NCBI GenBank assembly: GCA_002005505.1
Contig: MVGU01001020.1
Coordinates: 135,001-199,000 of the forward strand
Source: Botryococcus braunii
Lineage: Eukaryota; Chlorophyta; Trebouxiophyceae
DNA: 64,000 nt
Reading direction: 5' to 3'
The position numbers and the translations under genes were made by a program. Below the pieces are notes generated by a model that worked only from the letters and a program-made list of their open reading frames with translations, did not search any database and was not told where the DNA came from. Of this stretch, positions 9,757 to 20,401 are shown in pieces (the stretch's first letter is position 1; each line of letters begins with the position of its first letter).

Positions 9757-11271
9757 TTATGTGTATCTTCTCAAACCTAGTGAATCACGATGACCAACAA
9801 ACACGGGCTTAGCAAGTGGCTTGGTCATAATGTCAGCCACATTTCGAGCAGATTCTACATAGAGGATATCTACCTGCCCAAGTGCCATAGCTTCCCTAGC
9901 ATAGTGGAAGCTTACTGCAACATGCTTTGTGAATTTGGAATAAAGGGGGTTCCGTAAATTGGAAATGCATCCTTGGTTGTCACAGAAAATTTTGACCCTC
10001 CAAGGTGCAGCCCCGATCTCTTCCAAGAAGCCCCTAAGCCAGTTGGCTTCCTTCACAATATGGCCGGCTGCCATAAACTCGGCTTGCACAGTTGAGGTAG
10101 CAACTGAGCTCTGCTTCTTGCTTCCCCAAACCACGGCACTACCATAGACTAATAGAACATAGCCAGCAGTGGAATACCTGTGGTCCAGGTCCCCAGCATA
10201 GTCGGCATCAACATAGCCTTCTAGCTCAGGCCCCTTTCCACCCAGAGTAAGAGCTAATTCTCTCGTATCTCTCAAGTACTTCAGCACTCGAATGGCCTCA
10301 TTCCAGTGTGAGGTAGTGGGTGTCATTCTATACCTTGACAACACTCCAACAGCCTGAGAAATGTCAGGCCGGGTCGTATTGGCAATATATAGCAACGATC
10401 CAATCAACTCACAGTATCGATGACCAGGTGGCAGTGGGGTACCTGCCCCATGTGACAAACCATCTGAGGACTCGGGTCTGCTGCTAGCCACGAAGTCCTT
10501 GGACATGGGGGTATCAACCACACGCCCATCATCAGCAACACCAAACTTTTCCACAAGAGCATCAATCTTGGGAGTGCAACTCATGGAAATAGTGCCCTGA
10601 ACTCTATTGCGTAGGACCTGACACCCCAGGAAATCATTCACCTCTCCCAAATCATGGATGGTGAAGTCCTTCTTCAACAACTCTTTCCCCCACTCAATCT
10701 CTGCAACCAATCTGGCAACTATGAGAAGATCATCAACATAAACAAGAATAAAGGACAGGTTGCCATCAGGGGCCCTCCTGATGTATACACCCGCATCACT
10801 CTTGCACACACTATACCCCATCACGCTCAACTTGTCGGTCAAGGTCTTGTGCCAAGCCCGTGGGGCTTGTTTTAGACCGTATAGTGCCTTCCTGAGCTTG
10901 CACACAACCCTCGTGTTGCCATTCTCAAATCCTGGTGGTTGGGTCACATAGACCTCTTCCTCCAACTCTCCATTGAGAAAAGCCGTCTTGATATCCACTT
11001 GGTGGATCTCAAGATTCTGTGTGGCAGCCACTGCCAACACAGCCCTCCTTGCCCCATAGCTGCTGGTGGGTGCAAATACCTCCCCAACATCTATCCCAGG
11101 GATCTGTCTACACCCTTGGGAAACTAACCTCGCTTTAAAGCGAGTAACATTCCCATGTGCATCAATTTTAGTGGAGAATATCCAATGGACAGGAATAACT
11201 TTTTGTCCATGTGGTCTGTCCACATACTCTAGAACCTCATGGGTATCAAGGGAATCCATCTCTTCCCTCAT
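9757..11271 (-). pseudogene. pol: CopX1 reverse transcriptase / RNase H
   Basis: 504 codons without a stop. It begins MREEMDSLDTHEVLEYVDRP and reads VIPVHWIFSTKIDAHGNVTR, QVDIKTAFLNGELEEEVYV, ALYGLKQAPRAWH and YVDDLLIV (the catalytic YVDD). The copia RNase H follows, with ADYAGDLDHRYSTAGYV, VQAEFMAAGHIVKEANWL and IFCDNQGCISNLRNP. It ends with DILYVESARNVADIMTKPLA, the copia C-terminal hallmark. The domain is complete, but an in-frame TGA at 11281-11283 (where Trp is expected) cuts it from the rest of the polyprotein. It copies element RNA in the virus-like particle. It could only be made if that stop were bypassed. Confidence 0.9.
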
Positions 11272-11280
11272 TGCTTGTTG

Positions 11281-11640
11281 TCAGAAATCCCACTGAGGGG
11301 AGCATTGGGCTTCCCTCAGGTTAGATGGCACGTGAACCTTTCCCAGCTTGACATAAGGTACATTTTGTACCTTATGCTGAGACTCTGCAGTACTGTCAGC
11401 ACTCCTGGGACTTTTGTCTTTTATATCCCTCTGATCCTGGTTCCCAGAATAAGGTACATTTTGTACCTTATGTTGAGATCCTGCTATACAGCCAGAACTG
11501 CCAGAGCCCTCCCCAACTCTCTCTCTTGAACTGCCAGACTCATGCGCTCCACCATTACAATCTCTCACCTTTCTCAATGCAGGTGGAAGCAGCAGCTCTC
11601 TCTCTCTCCTGGACTCACACCTAGGTACACTACTCTGACT
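11281..11640 (-). pseudogene. pol: CopX1 variable linker before RT, with palindromic repeats
   Basis: This is the low-conservation linker between integrase and RT. It holds two QHKVQNVPY peptides encoded by perfect hairpins, CATAAGGTAC-ATTTT-GTACCTTATG at 11352-11376 and a copy at 11449-11471. The arms match a motif in the LTR. A stop at its RT side (11281-11283) and another at its integrase side (11644-11646) isolate it. Confidence 0.6.
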
Positions 11641-11643
11641 TTC

Positions 11644-12561
11644 CTAAGCTGCGCCTATTGTGTCAGGCTGCACCCCATAAGCATGATTGGTTCCCTGCTC
11701 AACTTGGCTACGTGCTTCCCCTGCTGCTGGCACTTCTAGCCCACTACTCTCCTCGCTAATATCTTCTCCAAGCATAGCCTCCCCTGTCTCAACCTGCCTC
11801 TGCAATTCAGGGAGACCTACTAAGGGTGGCTCACTCACAAGTACCTGGCTTGAGCCAGGGTCATGCATGGGGACCCCTACTGAGTCCCTCCTAGCCTGGC
11901 GCTGTTCATAACGCTGATCCCTTGTGAGGGTGGTTCCTGGGGGAAGTCTATGTTGAGACTTCCCCTGGAACCTGACCCCCTCCTGCATCTTCTGCAGTTT
12001 GTCCAGTTGCGAGTGCGCTTCAGCACCCCCCCGAGCTAAATTTTGAAGATGGCCCAGCACTGACCATGACTGCTGTGAGGTCTCTGAAGTGGCAGGGGAA
12101 CCATCGTGGCTGCTAGGGGCTCCAGCCACAGGTCCGACTGAGCTCCTTAGCCTGCTGTGATCCTCTGGAGAGCTGGCAGTGGTAGCAGGAGATCCAGTGG
12201 GCTTGCACTCCACCACTGGGTCATCCTCTGCTTCCCAAAAATTCACGGGAATGGCTGTTGGTGAGCTGGGGACATTGGAATTGCCTCCCCTGCCCTGCGA
12301 GGACGCTCCTGAGAGCCATTGAGAGGATCCAGGTTGCACCTTAGACATACCCACTCTCTCCCCTCCTCTCAAATGCTCAAGGAATGTAACATCCCTGCTC
12401 TCTTTCCATACACCATTGCCTACGTACACAATATAGGCCTTAGACTGTGGGCAATACCCAGTGAACATGCCTGGAATGGTCTTTGGTCCAAATACAGACC
12501 GCAGACCTGGGGGAATGTGAACATGTGCCACACAGCCCCATGTGCGCAAGGAAAGCAACAT
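11644..12561 (-). pseudogene. pol: CopX1 integrase C-terminal region
   Basis: The frame starts with SLRTWGCVAHVHIPPGLRS and reads FGPKTIPGMFTGYCPQSKAY and VWKESRDVTFLEH. This is the copia integrase C-terminal module ('lrvFGCxayvh...KldxkaxkgiFlGY...kayrvw....vxxSrDVxFdE'). About 200 residues of Pro/Ser/Glu-rich linker follow, ending in TAG. It overlaps the upstream integrase frame by about 120 bp, and a frameshift near 12540 separates them. Confidence 0.8.
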
Positions 12562-13222
12562 CAGGCTTTACCCCATAGAACATCTCAGTAGGGGTCAGAG
12601 GCCTGCCTGTGGTGGGGCCCACGTTGTAAAGCAGGGTGGCAGACTCCAGTTCCTCCTTCCACAAGGAAGGGTCTGCTGCAGCGTGCACCAACAGGGTCCT
12701 TGTGCGCTCCTTCAAAGTCCGATTCATGCGCTCAGCAAGTCCATTTTGCTGAGGCGTGGATGGAGCTGAGGTCTCCATTTTAGTGCCCTGCTGAGCACAA
12801 AATTCTTTGAACTGCTGATTCAGAAATTCTGTCCCTCTATCAGATCTCACACACTTCACCACTTTCTCATGAAATGTCTGCCAGTACTTCAAGAGCTCAA
12901 TGAGGGCCTTGGGAATGGCTTCTTTCGACTTCACTACCAATGAGGCTATCAGATGGGATTTTTCATCAACCACAGTAACCCAAAAACGCTCTCCCGTGAT
13001 TGCAGCTGGTGAAATGGGCCCCACAGTGTCCACATGCACTCTATCTAACACACTCTCTGCAGGCCTAGAGGAAGCTGGAAAGGGGGGGCGAGAATGTTTC
13101 CCTTGTATACATGACTCACACTGGGGAGAACACTCTGAGCATGGAGCAAGGGACACATTGATCCCAGTGACCAAATCTTCGTTGTCCAACCTTGTCATAC
13201 TCTTAACCCCAGGATGCCCCAA
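12540..13222 (-). pseudogene. pol: CopX1 integrase zinc and catalytic domains
   Basis: It reads MGHPGVKSMTRLDNEDLVTG, then CSECSPQCESCIQGKHSRPP (the HHCC zinc region, CxxC pair visible). The DDE core follows: HVDTVGPISPAAITGERFW (first Asp), VRSDRGTEFLNQQFKEFC (second Asp) and QQNGLAERMNRTLKERTRTL (Glu). Integrase joins cDNA to the host genome. The upstream in-frame TGA (W to stop) splits the zinc domain from its LLWHARL start, and a frameshift at the C-terminal end leads into a meaningless tail. Confidence 0.88.
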
Positions 13223-13744
13223 CCTTGCATGTCACAGTAGTCGATATGTACACACGTGCCCTTTCCTGGCATGATACGAGGCAACATGAGGACTGGACTG
13301 TGGCTGCGCATCATGCTGGCTCTTGACTGGACACACCCATTCTAAAAAAAACAGCCCTCGCTCTCTGGCTATCTGACCAGACCAGCCTGCTGGGCCTTTC
13401 ATGGTCGTGTACCCTCCTGCACTGTCACTGAGGAATGATGCTCCATCCTGAATGGCTCCTGTGACAGAAATCAGATTAGTGTGTGCAGTGGGCACACACT
13501 GCACATTATGCAGCCAAAACACCTCTTGTCTGGCATTGACCAGACACACAGACCCAGTTGCAACTATCCCTCCTTTGGCGTCAGAAGTGGCCAAATGAAG
13601 AGGGAGGGGTTGGGCATGCATGACTCGGTTGTGTAGTAAAGACAGATCATTTACAAGGTGCACCGATGCACCACTATCTATCAGCCACGAGGTACTGCAA
13701 GCCCCATGAGACGTAGGGGTAAGCACATTCAACGAAACGAACAT
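13223..13744 (-). pseudogene. pol: CopX1 aspartic protease and pre-integrase region
   Basis: The catalytic motif is in CSTSWLIDSGASVHLVNDLS (DSGAS). The GAG-pre-integrase region ending HVCTYRLL follows. The next codon is TGA where CopX2 has TGG, so the frame ends inside the 'LLWHxRLGH' motif that starts integrase. The protease would process Gag and Pol. It is out of frame with gag through a 1-bp change near 13790. Confidence 0.85.
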
Positions 13745-14996
13745 AGGCCCACCAGCACCTGGAGGAGGTGGTGGTGGGAGATGCTAGCCTGGGAAGAAGG
13801 GAAAGATAGTGAGACACAGATCCAGGAGCATGTGAGGTTGACACGGGAGGGCCTCCTCTGGATTGGCCAGCATCCCACCAGCTGGCTTGTTGCTGAGGAG
13901 CTCCAGTGCCCCACCACGCAGCTGGGCCCGCACTTGCAGCTTGCATTGTGCCATGTAGAGCTTGCAGCCTCTTCAGTTCCAGGCACTCCCTCTAGAAATG
14001 TCCCGTCCTGTTGCAGAAGCGACACGCCAGTTCCTCCTTTGGCCTCATGCCACGTCCAGACCCTCGCCCCCTGCCTCCAGCGTTGTGAGCAGAAGGGCCA
14101 TAGGGGGCCTGACCATCAGCAGGTGCTCCAGCTCCCACTCCTGGTGCTGCTCCAGCGCCCGGTGCAGCTCCAGCGCCTTGGGGAGGCCCAGGGATTCCAC
14201 CCTGAGCTGGCACGGCTGCTGCTGCTGCTGCCATAACTGCTGCAGCTGATGCTGTGACTTGCACTGACTCTGCCAGCGGGATATCCTGGTACTCCAAGTT
14301 CTCAATGGCAGTGAGGATCGTCTCCAGCATGTTGTAGGGGTCTGACTTGGCGGAGGTAATTGCCCAAGCGTCGTTCTGCAAGACTGCAGGTAGCCCCTTA
14401 TACATATACCTGCAGATCTGGCGGTCGCTCAGCTGATGGTTATTGGCCTCCAGGGAGGCGGCAATACTGATGACTCGGTGGCACCATTCTTGCACTGTCT
14501 CTCCCTTTACCATGCCTTGTTTGAGCCCCTTGGTCCACTTTTCGTTGATTTCCCTGTCCTTCCCTCCAGTGCAGCGGTCTGCCATCCACTGAATGAAGTC
14601 AAAAGCGCTCCCCCGCTGTTTGACTTCGTCGTGCCACATGGACGGGACAGACTGCAAAATGAAATGTTTTACTGCTGCGTTCTCTGCGGTCTTAGGCATA
14701 GCTGTCTCCAACGCTCCCATTGCTCCTTTTTGCATTGCGCAGGACTCCAGCTCTTCACGCCAGGCCCTGAAATTAGTGCGATCAGCCTTCAGCTGCGTAG
14801 ACATCTTGGGATTGGAGGAGTTCATCGTGTATGCATACGAGCTGGCTGCAGTGCCTCTAGTGGTCTGTCCTGACTGTCCAGCTCCTGAGGAGGCCGTGCT
14901 GCCTCCTGCTGGTGTTGCCATAGTCTCTGTACTGCTGGGATTACTTTCAGAAACCTTGCTTTGAGAACGAGTTTGAGGTCTGGTCATACACTTCAC
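13745..14996 (-). pseudogene. gag: CopX1 gag
   Basis: The ATG at 14996 opens MKCMTRPQTRSQSKVSESNP. The core reads LKADRTNFRAWREELESCAM and the UBN2-like VQEWCHRVISIAASLEAN. An Ala/Gly/Pro-rich stretch and an RGRGSGRG basic box follow. A CCHC knuckle, CRFCNRTGHF, then hits TAG where CopX2 encodes Trp. This removes the second half of the knuckle. The rest (MQAASAGPAAWWGTGAPQQQ) follows, then a frameshift before protease. Gag forms the particle and binds RNA. The start is supported by an identical start in CopX2. Confidence 0.88.
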
Positions 14997-15431
14997 TTGC
15001 TCTCACAGCGTTCAGCCTGACACAGCTGGTTTAAGTATACCCTTCCGGCGTACACCACAGCACTTTCAAGTATTCCACCCTTTCGAGGTCTAGCATGTAA
15101 CCTTAATATGTAAGATATGCAAAATATTCTTCAGCAATTCAATTGCCTGACCACCCGGACCTACTGACGGTCTCACGACAACGACGACGGGTGATAATCT
15201 CAGGTCACTTCACGGGGAAAAAAAAAAGAAAAAAAAAAAAAAAAAAAAAAAACTTCCCAAGAGATTGAAGACTCTGTCGGTAGGCCTTCTGAGTGAATAT
15301 CCAGTTGTTCCTTTTCTTTCCTTCTTCTTGCCGTCAGGCGAGTCCGTGGAAAACCCAGTACAGATGCATCCGATGATGCCATGCACTCCTGTCTGCCCTT
15401 GGCTCAGCTGGAAGGGCGTGGGCCCGTAACC
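14997..15431 (-). promoter_or_regulatory. CopX1 5' untranslated leader with PBS
   Basis: Next to the LTR the minus strand reads GGTTACGGGCCCACGCCCTT, complementary to the anticodon stem-loop and D-arm of eukaryotic initiator tRNA-Met. It is not complementary to the tRNA 3' end, which is the half-tRNA priming known for Drosophila copia. A long A/T homopolymer run lies at 15220-15251. No other gene is present. Confidence 0.75.
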
Positions 15432-16132
15432 TGTAAAAGGTTATGGGCAGTGGCGTATCCTGTAAGCAAGCAGACAGGTCGTAAGGTCGTGCCTCTCCAG
15501 CTACAGTCCTTGACGACTGTCTGCTCTTTAGACACATGCAACTGCATGAACAAGACTGGCATCCTTATGTGCCCAGTATCTTTCCAAACCAGTTCCGTTA
15601 CATGTTGATCTGTCAATGAGCATCTACACACGGATAAGCTCCTGACGGCTGAAAGCAAGTACCTTCCTATACTCAATCAAGACTCCGTCCCTTAGCTGTT
15701 TGGGAGACTTGATTGTACACTAAGATGGTTCACTTACAAACAAGCAATCAAACATGAACACATTACCAATACACACCCTGCGTCACCGCACCTGTAAGCA
15801 AGCAGACAGGTCGTAAGTTCGTGCCTCTCCAGCTACAGTCCTTGACGACTGTCTGCTCTTTAGACACATGCAACTGCATGAACAAGACTGGCATCCTTAT
15901 GTGCCCAGTATCTTTCCAAACCAGTTGCTCGACTATGCGGTGATCGCAGCTTTAATAGTCCTTTCACACTAACGCGTAATCTAGATCAGATTGTACCTTA
16001 TGTTCGAAATAGACCTCATCCGAACGTGTCTTGAGGTACCTTATGTGGATAGTGGACCCGTATCCTAATAATGTACATTTGAAGATCACCTAAAGCACAA
16101 GGCATTCTATAATGTATGTTCACAACTCAACA
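15432..16132 (-). repeat. CopX1 5' LTR
   Basis: 701 bp, nearly identical to 9036-9736. Its outer end is followed by the TSD CTTTC. Confidence 0.95.
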
Positions 16133-16137
16133 CTTTC

Positions 16138-16839
16138 ACTGTCATCAGTGATGCATCCGGCTTCGGAATGGGTGGAGTCCTCTTGCAAGACCATGGTGTC
16201 ATTGCTTACAATAGTAAGAGACTCACGGACGCCGAAAAGAACTGTAGCGTGACTGAACAAGAATTGAGAGCAGTAATTTTCAACTTTGAAGCATGGCGTC
16301 CTTACTTGGAAGGAGCTGTGGGAATCACTATAATCACTGATCACAATCACAACACCTTCCTTGAGACAAAGAGTGTGCTCTCACGACGCCAAGCCCGTTG
16401 GCACGAATTTTTATCTCGCTTCCATTACGAATGGAAATACGAACCGGGCCGAACAAACGTTGCTGATCCCTTAAGTAGGTGCCCTAATCAGCTTTTGGCC
16501 GCGATGACGTTCACTCATTATTGTGGTGCGATCCTTACTAGGGGGGCGCAGCGGGGTGAAACATCTACGGGGAATGGTACCCAACGGGGAGGCTCGTCCT
16601 TACCCAGGGGTCAAGCCACTAGTGTGCATCCCCGTACCATCCAACGGGGGAGTTCTACTCTACCCAGGGCCTCTGCAACCTCCGAAGTAGGGGACGCAAC
16701 AGAAGGGGTTGACGGCACCGAACACGTGCGTAAGAAGCAACGTACGCTCGCTACGGAGCGTTCAGAAGCAATACCCTCACTAGAACGATTTATACCTGAA
16801 GAAGAACATTCCATCATATCAAGGTTGAAGTCCGCCTAA
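16138..16839 (+). pseudogene. pol: GypA2 RNase H and linker
   Basis: It resumes after CopX1 with TVISDASGFGMGGVLLQDHG, then VTEQELRAVIFNFEAWRPYL, TDHNHNTFLETKSVLSRRQA and TNVADPLSRCP. This is a full Ty3 RNase H (Asp of ISDAS, Glu of TEQEL and Asp of TDH visible). It degrades the RNA strand of the hybrid. A linker with repeated QRG(E/G)/SxLPRG units follows. The frame meets one TAA (16837-16839) and then continues in the same frame into integrase. Confidence 0.88.
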
Positions 16840-18104
16840 GCGGTAGACCCCTTGTTTTCACAAGCTGAAGCTACGGCTAAGATGGAATTTCGGAATGGAT
16901 TATGGTATAAGTCACATAAGGGACACTTGGTCATTGCAGTACCACATGATCTAGAAGTACGAAAAGATATCATCCAAGCCTACCACTGCCCTCCGTATAG
17001 GGGACATGGTAGCTGGTCCAGAACTCAGGACCTCATAGAGCGTTATTTCCATTGGCCGGGTCTCCATACCCAAGTCCGCAAATTTTGCGATGAATGTGAT
17101 TTTTGCCAGAAAAACAAGGCATCAAACCCGGCCCAAGCAGGCTTACTGCAACCCATCCCCCCTCCACAACAACCATGGGATGCTCTCTCCATGGATTGGA
17201 TTGTAGCTCTACCGGAGGATAAGGAAACGGGGAACAATTCTATTTTGGTCGTGGTGGACAAACTTTCGAAGATGTGCAAGTTTATTGCTTGCAAGTCCAC
17301 TATGACATCTCCGCAATTAGCTGAGATCTTGGAAAACCAAATCTTTTGTGCTTGGGGCAAACCCTTGCAAATCATCTCGGATAGAGATCCAAAGGTGACG
17401 GGAAACTTTTTCCGGGCATGGTGTCAGCAAAAGAACATCACTCAATGCCTATCCACGGCTTATCATCCTCAATCAGATGGTCAAACGGAGCGTATGAATA
17501 GAATCCTCCAAGACTATTTGAGGAATTATGTCAATCCACAAGGGGATGGCTGGCCAAAATTTCTGCCATGTGCAGAATTCGCCATCAACAATCGTTTTCA
17601 AGACACCATTCGCTCGACTCCATTTTACGTCAATTTGGGACGCATGCCCCGCGCACCTGAAAGACTTGAAAGCTTGTTACCCTCCGCACTTGACCCTAGT
17701 CTGAAATCTCGGACGTCTCACGTTGAAGCGGCGTCACGCCTTAGGGCAGAGAGCCAAATGAGAACGCAAGCGGCACGTGCTTGTTTGCAAGCAGCATCTC
17801 ATAGGGAACACCTCTGGCTTCAAGTTCGTGTTAACACCGAGCAAGCCCAACTCACTCAGAAACACCAGCACGATAAGAGGCGCCGGTCGCTTACCTTGAG
17901 TGAAGGAGATTGGGTTCTCCTCTCTACACGTAATGCTGGACGGAACACGGTGCAGTGCACCAAGTTCTTACCCAAGTACATTGGACCTTACAAAGTCACC
18001 CAACGTGTTGGGGACGTTGCTTACCGGCTCGAGCTACCCAGCGGAGTCCGCTGGGAATTGTCTTTCACGTCTCATTGTTGAAGCCGTATAAGGGAGGCAC
18101 ACGA
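16840..18104 (+). pseudogene. pol: GypA2 integrase
   Basis: Same frame as the RNase H, separated by one TAA. The zinc domain shows YRGHGSWSRTQDLIERYFHW and CDECDFCQKNKA (HHCC). The catalytic core shows LSMDWIVALP (Asp), ISDRDPKVTGNFF (Asp) and SDGQTERMNRILQDYL (Glu). The GPF/Y module reads FLPKYIGPYKV and VAYRLELPSGVRW. Near 18053 a frameshift alters the ending, and VFHVSLLKPYKGGTR is readable one frame over. GypB1 then interrupts with a CACGA TSD (18100-18104), and the protein resumes at 24984. Catalytic residues are intact but the frame is broken. Confidence 0.9.
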
Positions 18105-18403
18105 TGTAACAGGAATAGTCGCGTGTTATAGGAAAATGACCGGACCACGAGGATTTGGACCTCCATAAAGGTCCCTTCGTGAGTTATGTTCCTCCACGCC
18201 AAGAAGTGGCTACTTCACGCGCCAAGGGAGTGACCCCTTACTTGACAAGGCGCATTGGCGATGGAGACAGGGACACACTTAGAACAGGATAGAATAAGGC
18301 TTTGGCAGAGGAAGGACCGGGCCGGACTGGACGGGTACTGAGGTGGAGCCCAAACAACTTGTAACCATTGTTTTCGCATCCTTTGGCCGTTTCTACTGTA
18401 TCA
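18105..18403 (+). repeat. GypB1 LTR in inverted orientation
   Basis: 299 bp, plus orientation, matching 51528-51826 and 58104-58402. It begins TGTAACAGGAATAGTCGCG and ends TACTGTATCA. It sits directly next to the minus-strand PPT at 18406-18418. Confidence 0.93.
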
Positions 18404-18405
18404 CT

Positions 18406-18418
18406 CCCTCCCCCCCTT
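18406..18418 (-). promoter_or_regulatory. GypB1 polypurine tract
   Basis: Minus strand AAGGGGGGGAGGG, identical to the GypB2 PPT at 58091-58103. Confidence 0.85.
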
Positions 18419-18994
18419 AGCTTGGACGTCACGGCCAAGAGGGAGACTCACTCTAAACAACTACACTACGCACCTAACACACTTGGCAGAGGTACGGTCC
18501 TGTCACGTCCTGTCCGCGGGTACTAGTCTGGCGTCCCCAGCCCAAGCCAGACCCCTGTCCTGTCCTGTCTTGTCCAGCCCTGTCCGTATAACAATGTAAA
18601 ATCTGTCCCGTCCATACATAAATTCGCCCGTCCTGTCCAATAAGAATTCTACCCAACGGCAGTGGGGCCACCCATCTGCGTCGGGCGTTACGCTACAGCG
18701 CGAGCTAGCACGGATGTCGCGACATTACATGATTGACGTCCGAAACCTGACAAGGGTGAGCAGTCAGCACCGCACGCACCCGAGGTAGACGACACCCTAC
18801 CTCGACGAGTCCTGTCCAGGGTGAGCGGTCATCACCGCACGCACCCGAGGTAGACATTCTACCCCGCTTACGTCCTATTCATCCGAGTGCGCTCTAGTAC
18901 TGGGATACCCCCAGGGTACACTCTCAGGGCCAAGCTTAGAGCTTCCAAGGTGGCCCAAGGACGTACCGAGGGGCCGACCCGACCTGCCAGAGCA
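18419..18994 (-). other. GypB1 3' untranslated region
   Basis: Non-coding. It contains repeated CCTGTC runs (18500-18630) and two roughly 60-bp imperfect direct repeats around CCGCACGCACCCGAGGTAGA (about 18770-18860). The same structure is found in GypB2. Confidence 0.6.
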
Positions 18995-20401
18995 CTAAGC
19001 GCGCCTAGCGCGCTTCCGCTGCTTCTCAGCATTTTTACCACGTCCTTTACGTTTCTTGTCCACCTTTTCTTTTTGTTCCGGCCTGTGCTCCGTGGTTAAA
19101 TCCCAGTACCGCTGTAACGCCTCCCTGGCGTGTTCTAAGTTATCCTCTGGCTCCCAAGTATTATGAATATCCTGATACCCGGTCCACTTTACAAGATATT
19201 CTCGCGCAGTTTTTCGACCTCGTAACTTTCGTTCCCTATGAGCTAGCACAGCCTCGACCTCATACTCCTCTTCTCCATCAATAATCTCAGGTAGAGGAGG
19301 AGGTTGTTCCTCCCCACCTTCCTTATAAGGCTTAAGCATAGAAACATGGAAGACATCATGAACCCTCAGAGTTTTTGGAAGCCTAATTCTGAAAGCTACC
19401 GATGATACCTCCTGGACGATGGGAAAAGGCCCAATAAACCGAGGTAAGAGTTTTCTTGTCCGAGTATGCTTGAATTTCAGATTCTTTGTTGAGAGGAGGA
19501 CAGGTTGGCCTATTTTTAAAATAGGAGCATCTTTTCTCCTCGCGTCCGCATATGCCTTCATGCGGTCCTGCGCAGCTTTGAGACATGTCCGCGCTCTTTC
19601 TAGATCCCATCTCATCCTTCGTACAAACTCTGCTGCTGCTGGTACATACTCACGTACAGAAGATGTCACACCTTCATAGACTTCCTGGAAGGGAATCGTG
19701 GGATCCTGACCGAAGGTCAATCTAAAGGGAGTAGTGTTGATTGATTGCTGAAAAGTGCTGTTGTAAGAAAATTCAGCTTCACACAAATGTTTATCCCAGT
19801 CGTTGTGTCTTCCAGTGACGTAATGACGCAAATAATCCTCCAAGATCCTATTAATTCGTTCCGTTTGACCGTCGGTCTGCGGATGAAACGCTGTAGATAG
19901 CGCAGAGCGACAACCGGTCAACCGAAAGAGCTCTTGACAGAAGCGACCCACCCACCTAGGATCTCTGTCTGATACAATGTGAGTGGGAAACCCATGCAAG
20001 GTGAAAACCCGGGTCCGTAACAGTTGAGCTATCACTTCTGCACTTGCGTCAGTGGTCGTCGGAGCGAAGTGCGCATACTTTGACAACCTATCAACAGCAA
20101 CCCAGATAGCGTCATATCCTTCCTTAGTTCTTGGCAGTCCAGTGATTAGGTCCATAGACATTGATTGCCACTTTCTGTCAGGTATTTCTAGAGGGTGTAG
20201 TAACCCTACAGGTAAGTGTGCTGGGGCTTTGACACGCTGACACGAGTCACATTGGGCCACAAAGTCAGCCACATCTGAGGCCATCCCTGGCCACCACCAG
20301 GAACGTTGAACTAATTCGAGGGTCCTGTCCCTGCCTGGATGACCAACTATAGGTGGAATGCAAATTTTCCAGGATTTCTCTACGAAGGTTGCGTTCGACA
20401 C
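18995..20401 (-). pseudogene. pol: GypB1 integrase and chromodomain
   Basis: 468 codons. It starts inside the zinc domain (IVGHPGRDRTLELVQRSWWW, CDSCQRVKAPAHLPVG). The core has MDLITGLP (Asp), VSDRDPRWVGRFC (Asp) and TDGQTERINRILEDYL (Glu). The GPF/Y module has LLPRFIGPFPIV. The chromodomain reads YEVEAVLAHRERKLRGRKTA, YLVKWTGYQDIHNTWEPEDN and LEHAREAL. The tail EKVDKKRKGRGKNAEKQRKR is strongly basic and could serve as a nuclear signal. A 2-bp deletion near 20360 puts it out of frame with RT-RNase H. Otherwise the domain set is complete. Confidence 0.92.

Larger units (their letters stand above)
9036..16132 (-). mobile_element. CopX1: full-length Ty1/copia element, inactivated
   Basis: Direct LTRs of 701 bp (9036-9736 and 15432-16132), TG/CA ends and a CTTTC TSD (9031-9035 and 16133-16137). 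Element order is 5' LTR, tRNA-iMet-type PBS, gag, protease, integrase, RT-RNase H, PPT and 3' LTR, the copia order with integrase before RT. Premature stops in gag, protease/integrase and before RT, plus at least two frameshifts, make it non-autonomous now. CopX2 is a close relative. Confidence 0.95.

Noticed and set aside
13658..14249. Plus-strand frames rich in Ser/Cys/Leu over CopX1 gag
   Set aside because: Antisense shadows of the Ala/Gly/Pro-rich gag. The gag strand shows a knuckle and conserved Gag blocks, and mirrored frames appear over CopX2.
15372..15431. A tRNA gene, because GCTCAGCTGGAAGGGCGTGG resembles a D-arm and anticodon arm
   Set aside because: It is the complement of the copia PBS next to the LTR. 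It matches the half of initiator tRNA-Met used as primer and lacks the rest of a tRNA.
18105..18403. Reading the inverted LTR as a solo LTR from a separate plus-strand insertion
   Set aside because: A separate insertion would have its own TSD on both sides. Instead the CACGA pair brackets the LTR together with the GypB1 body, and the PPT lies 2 bp inside.
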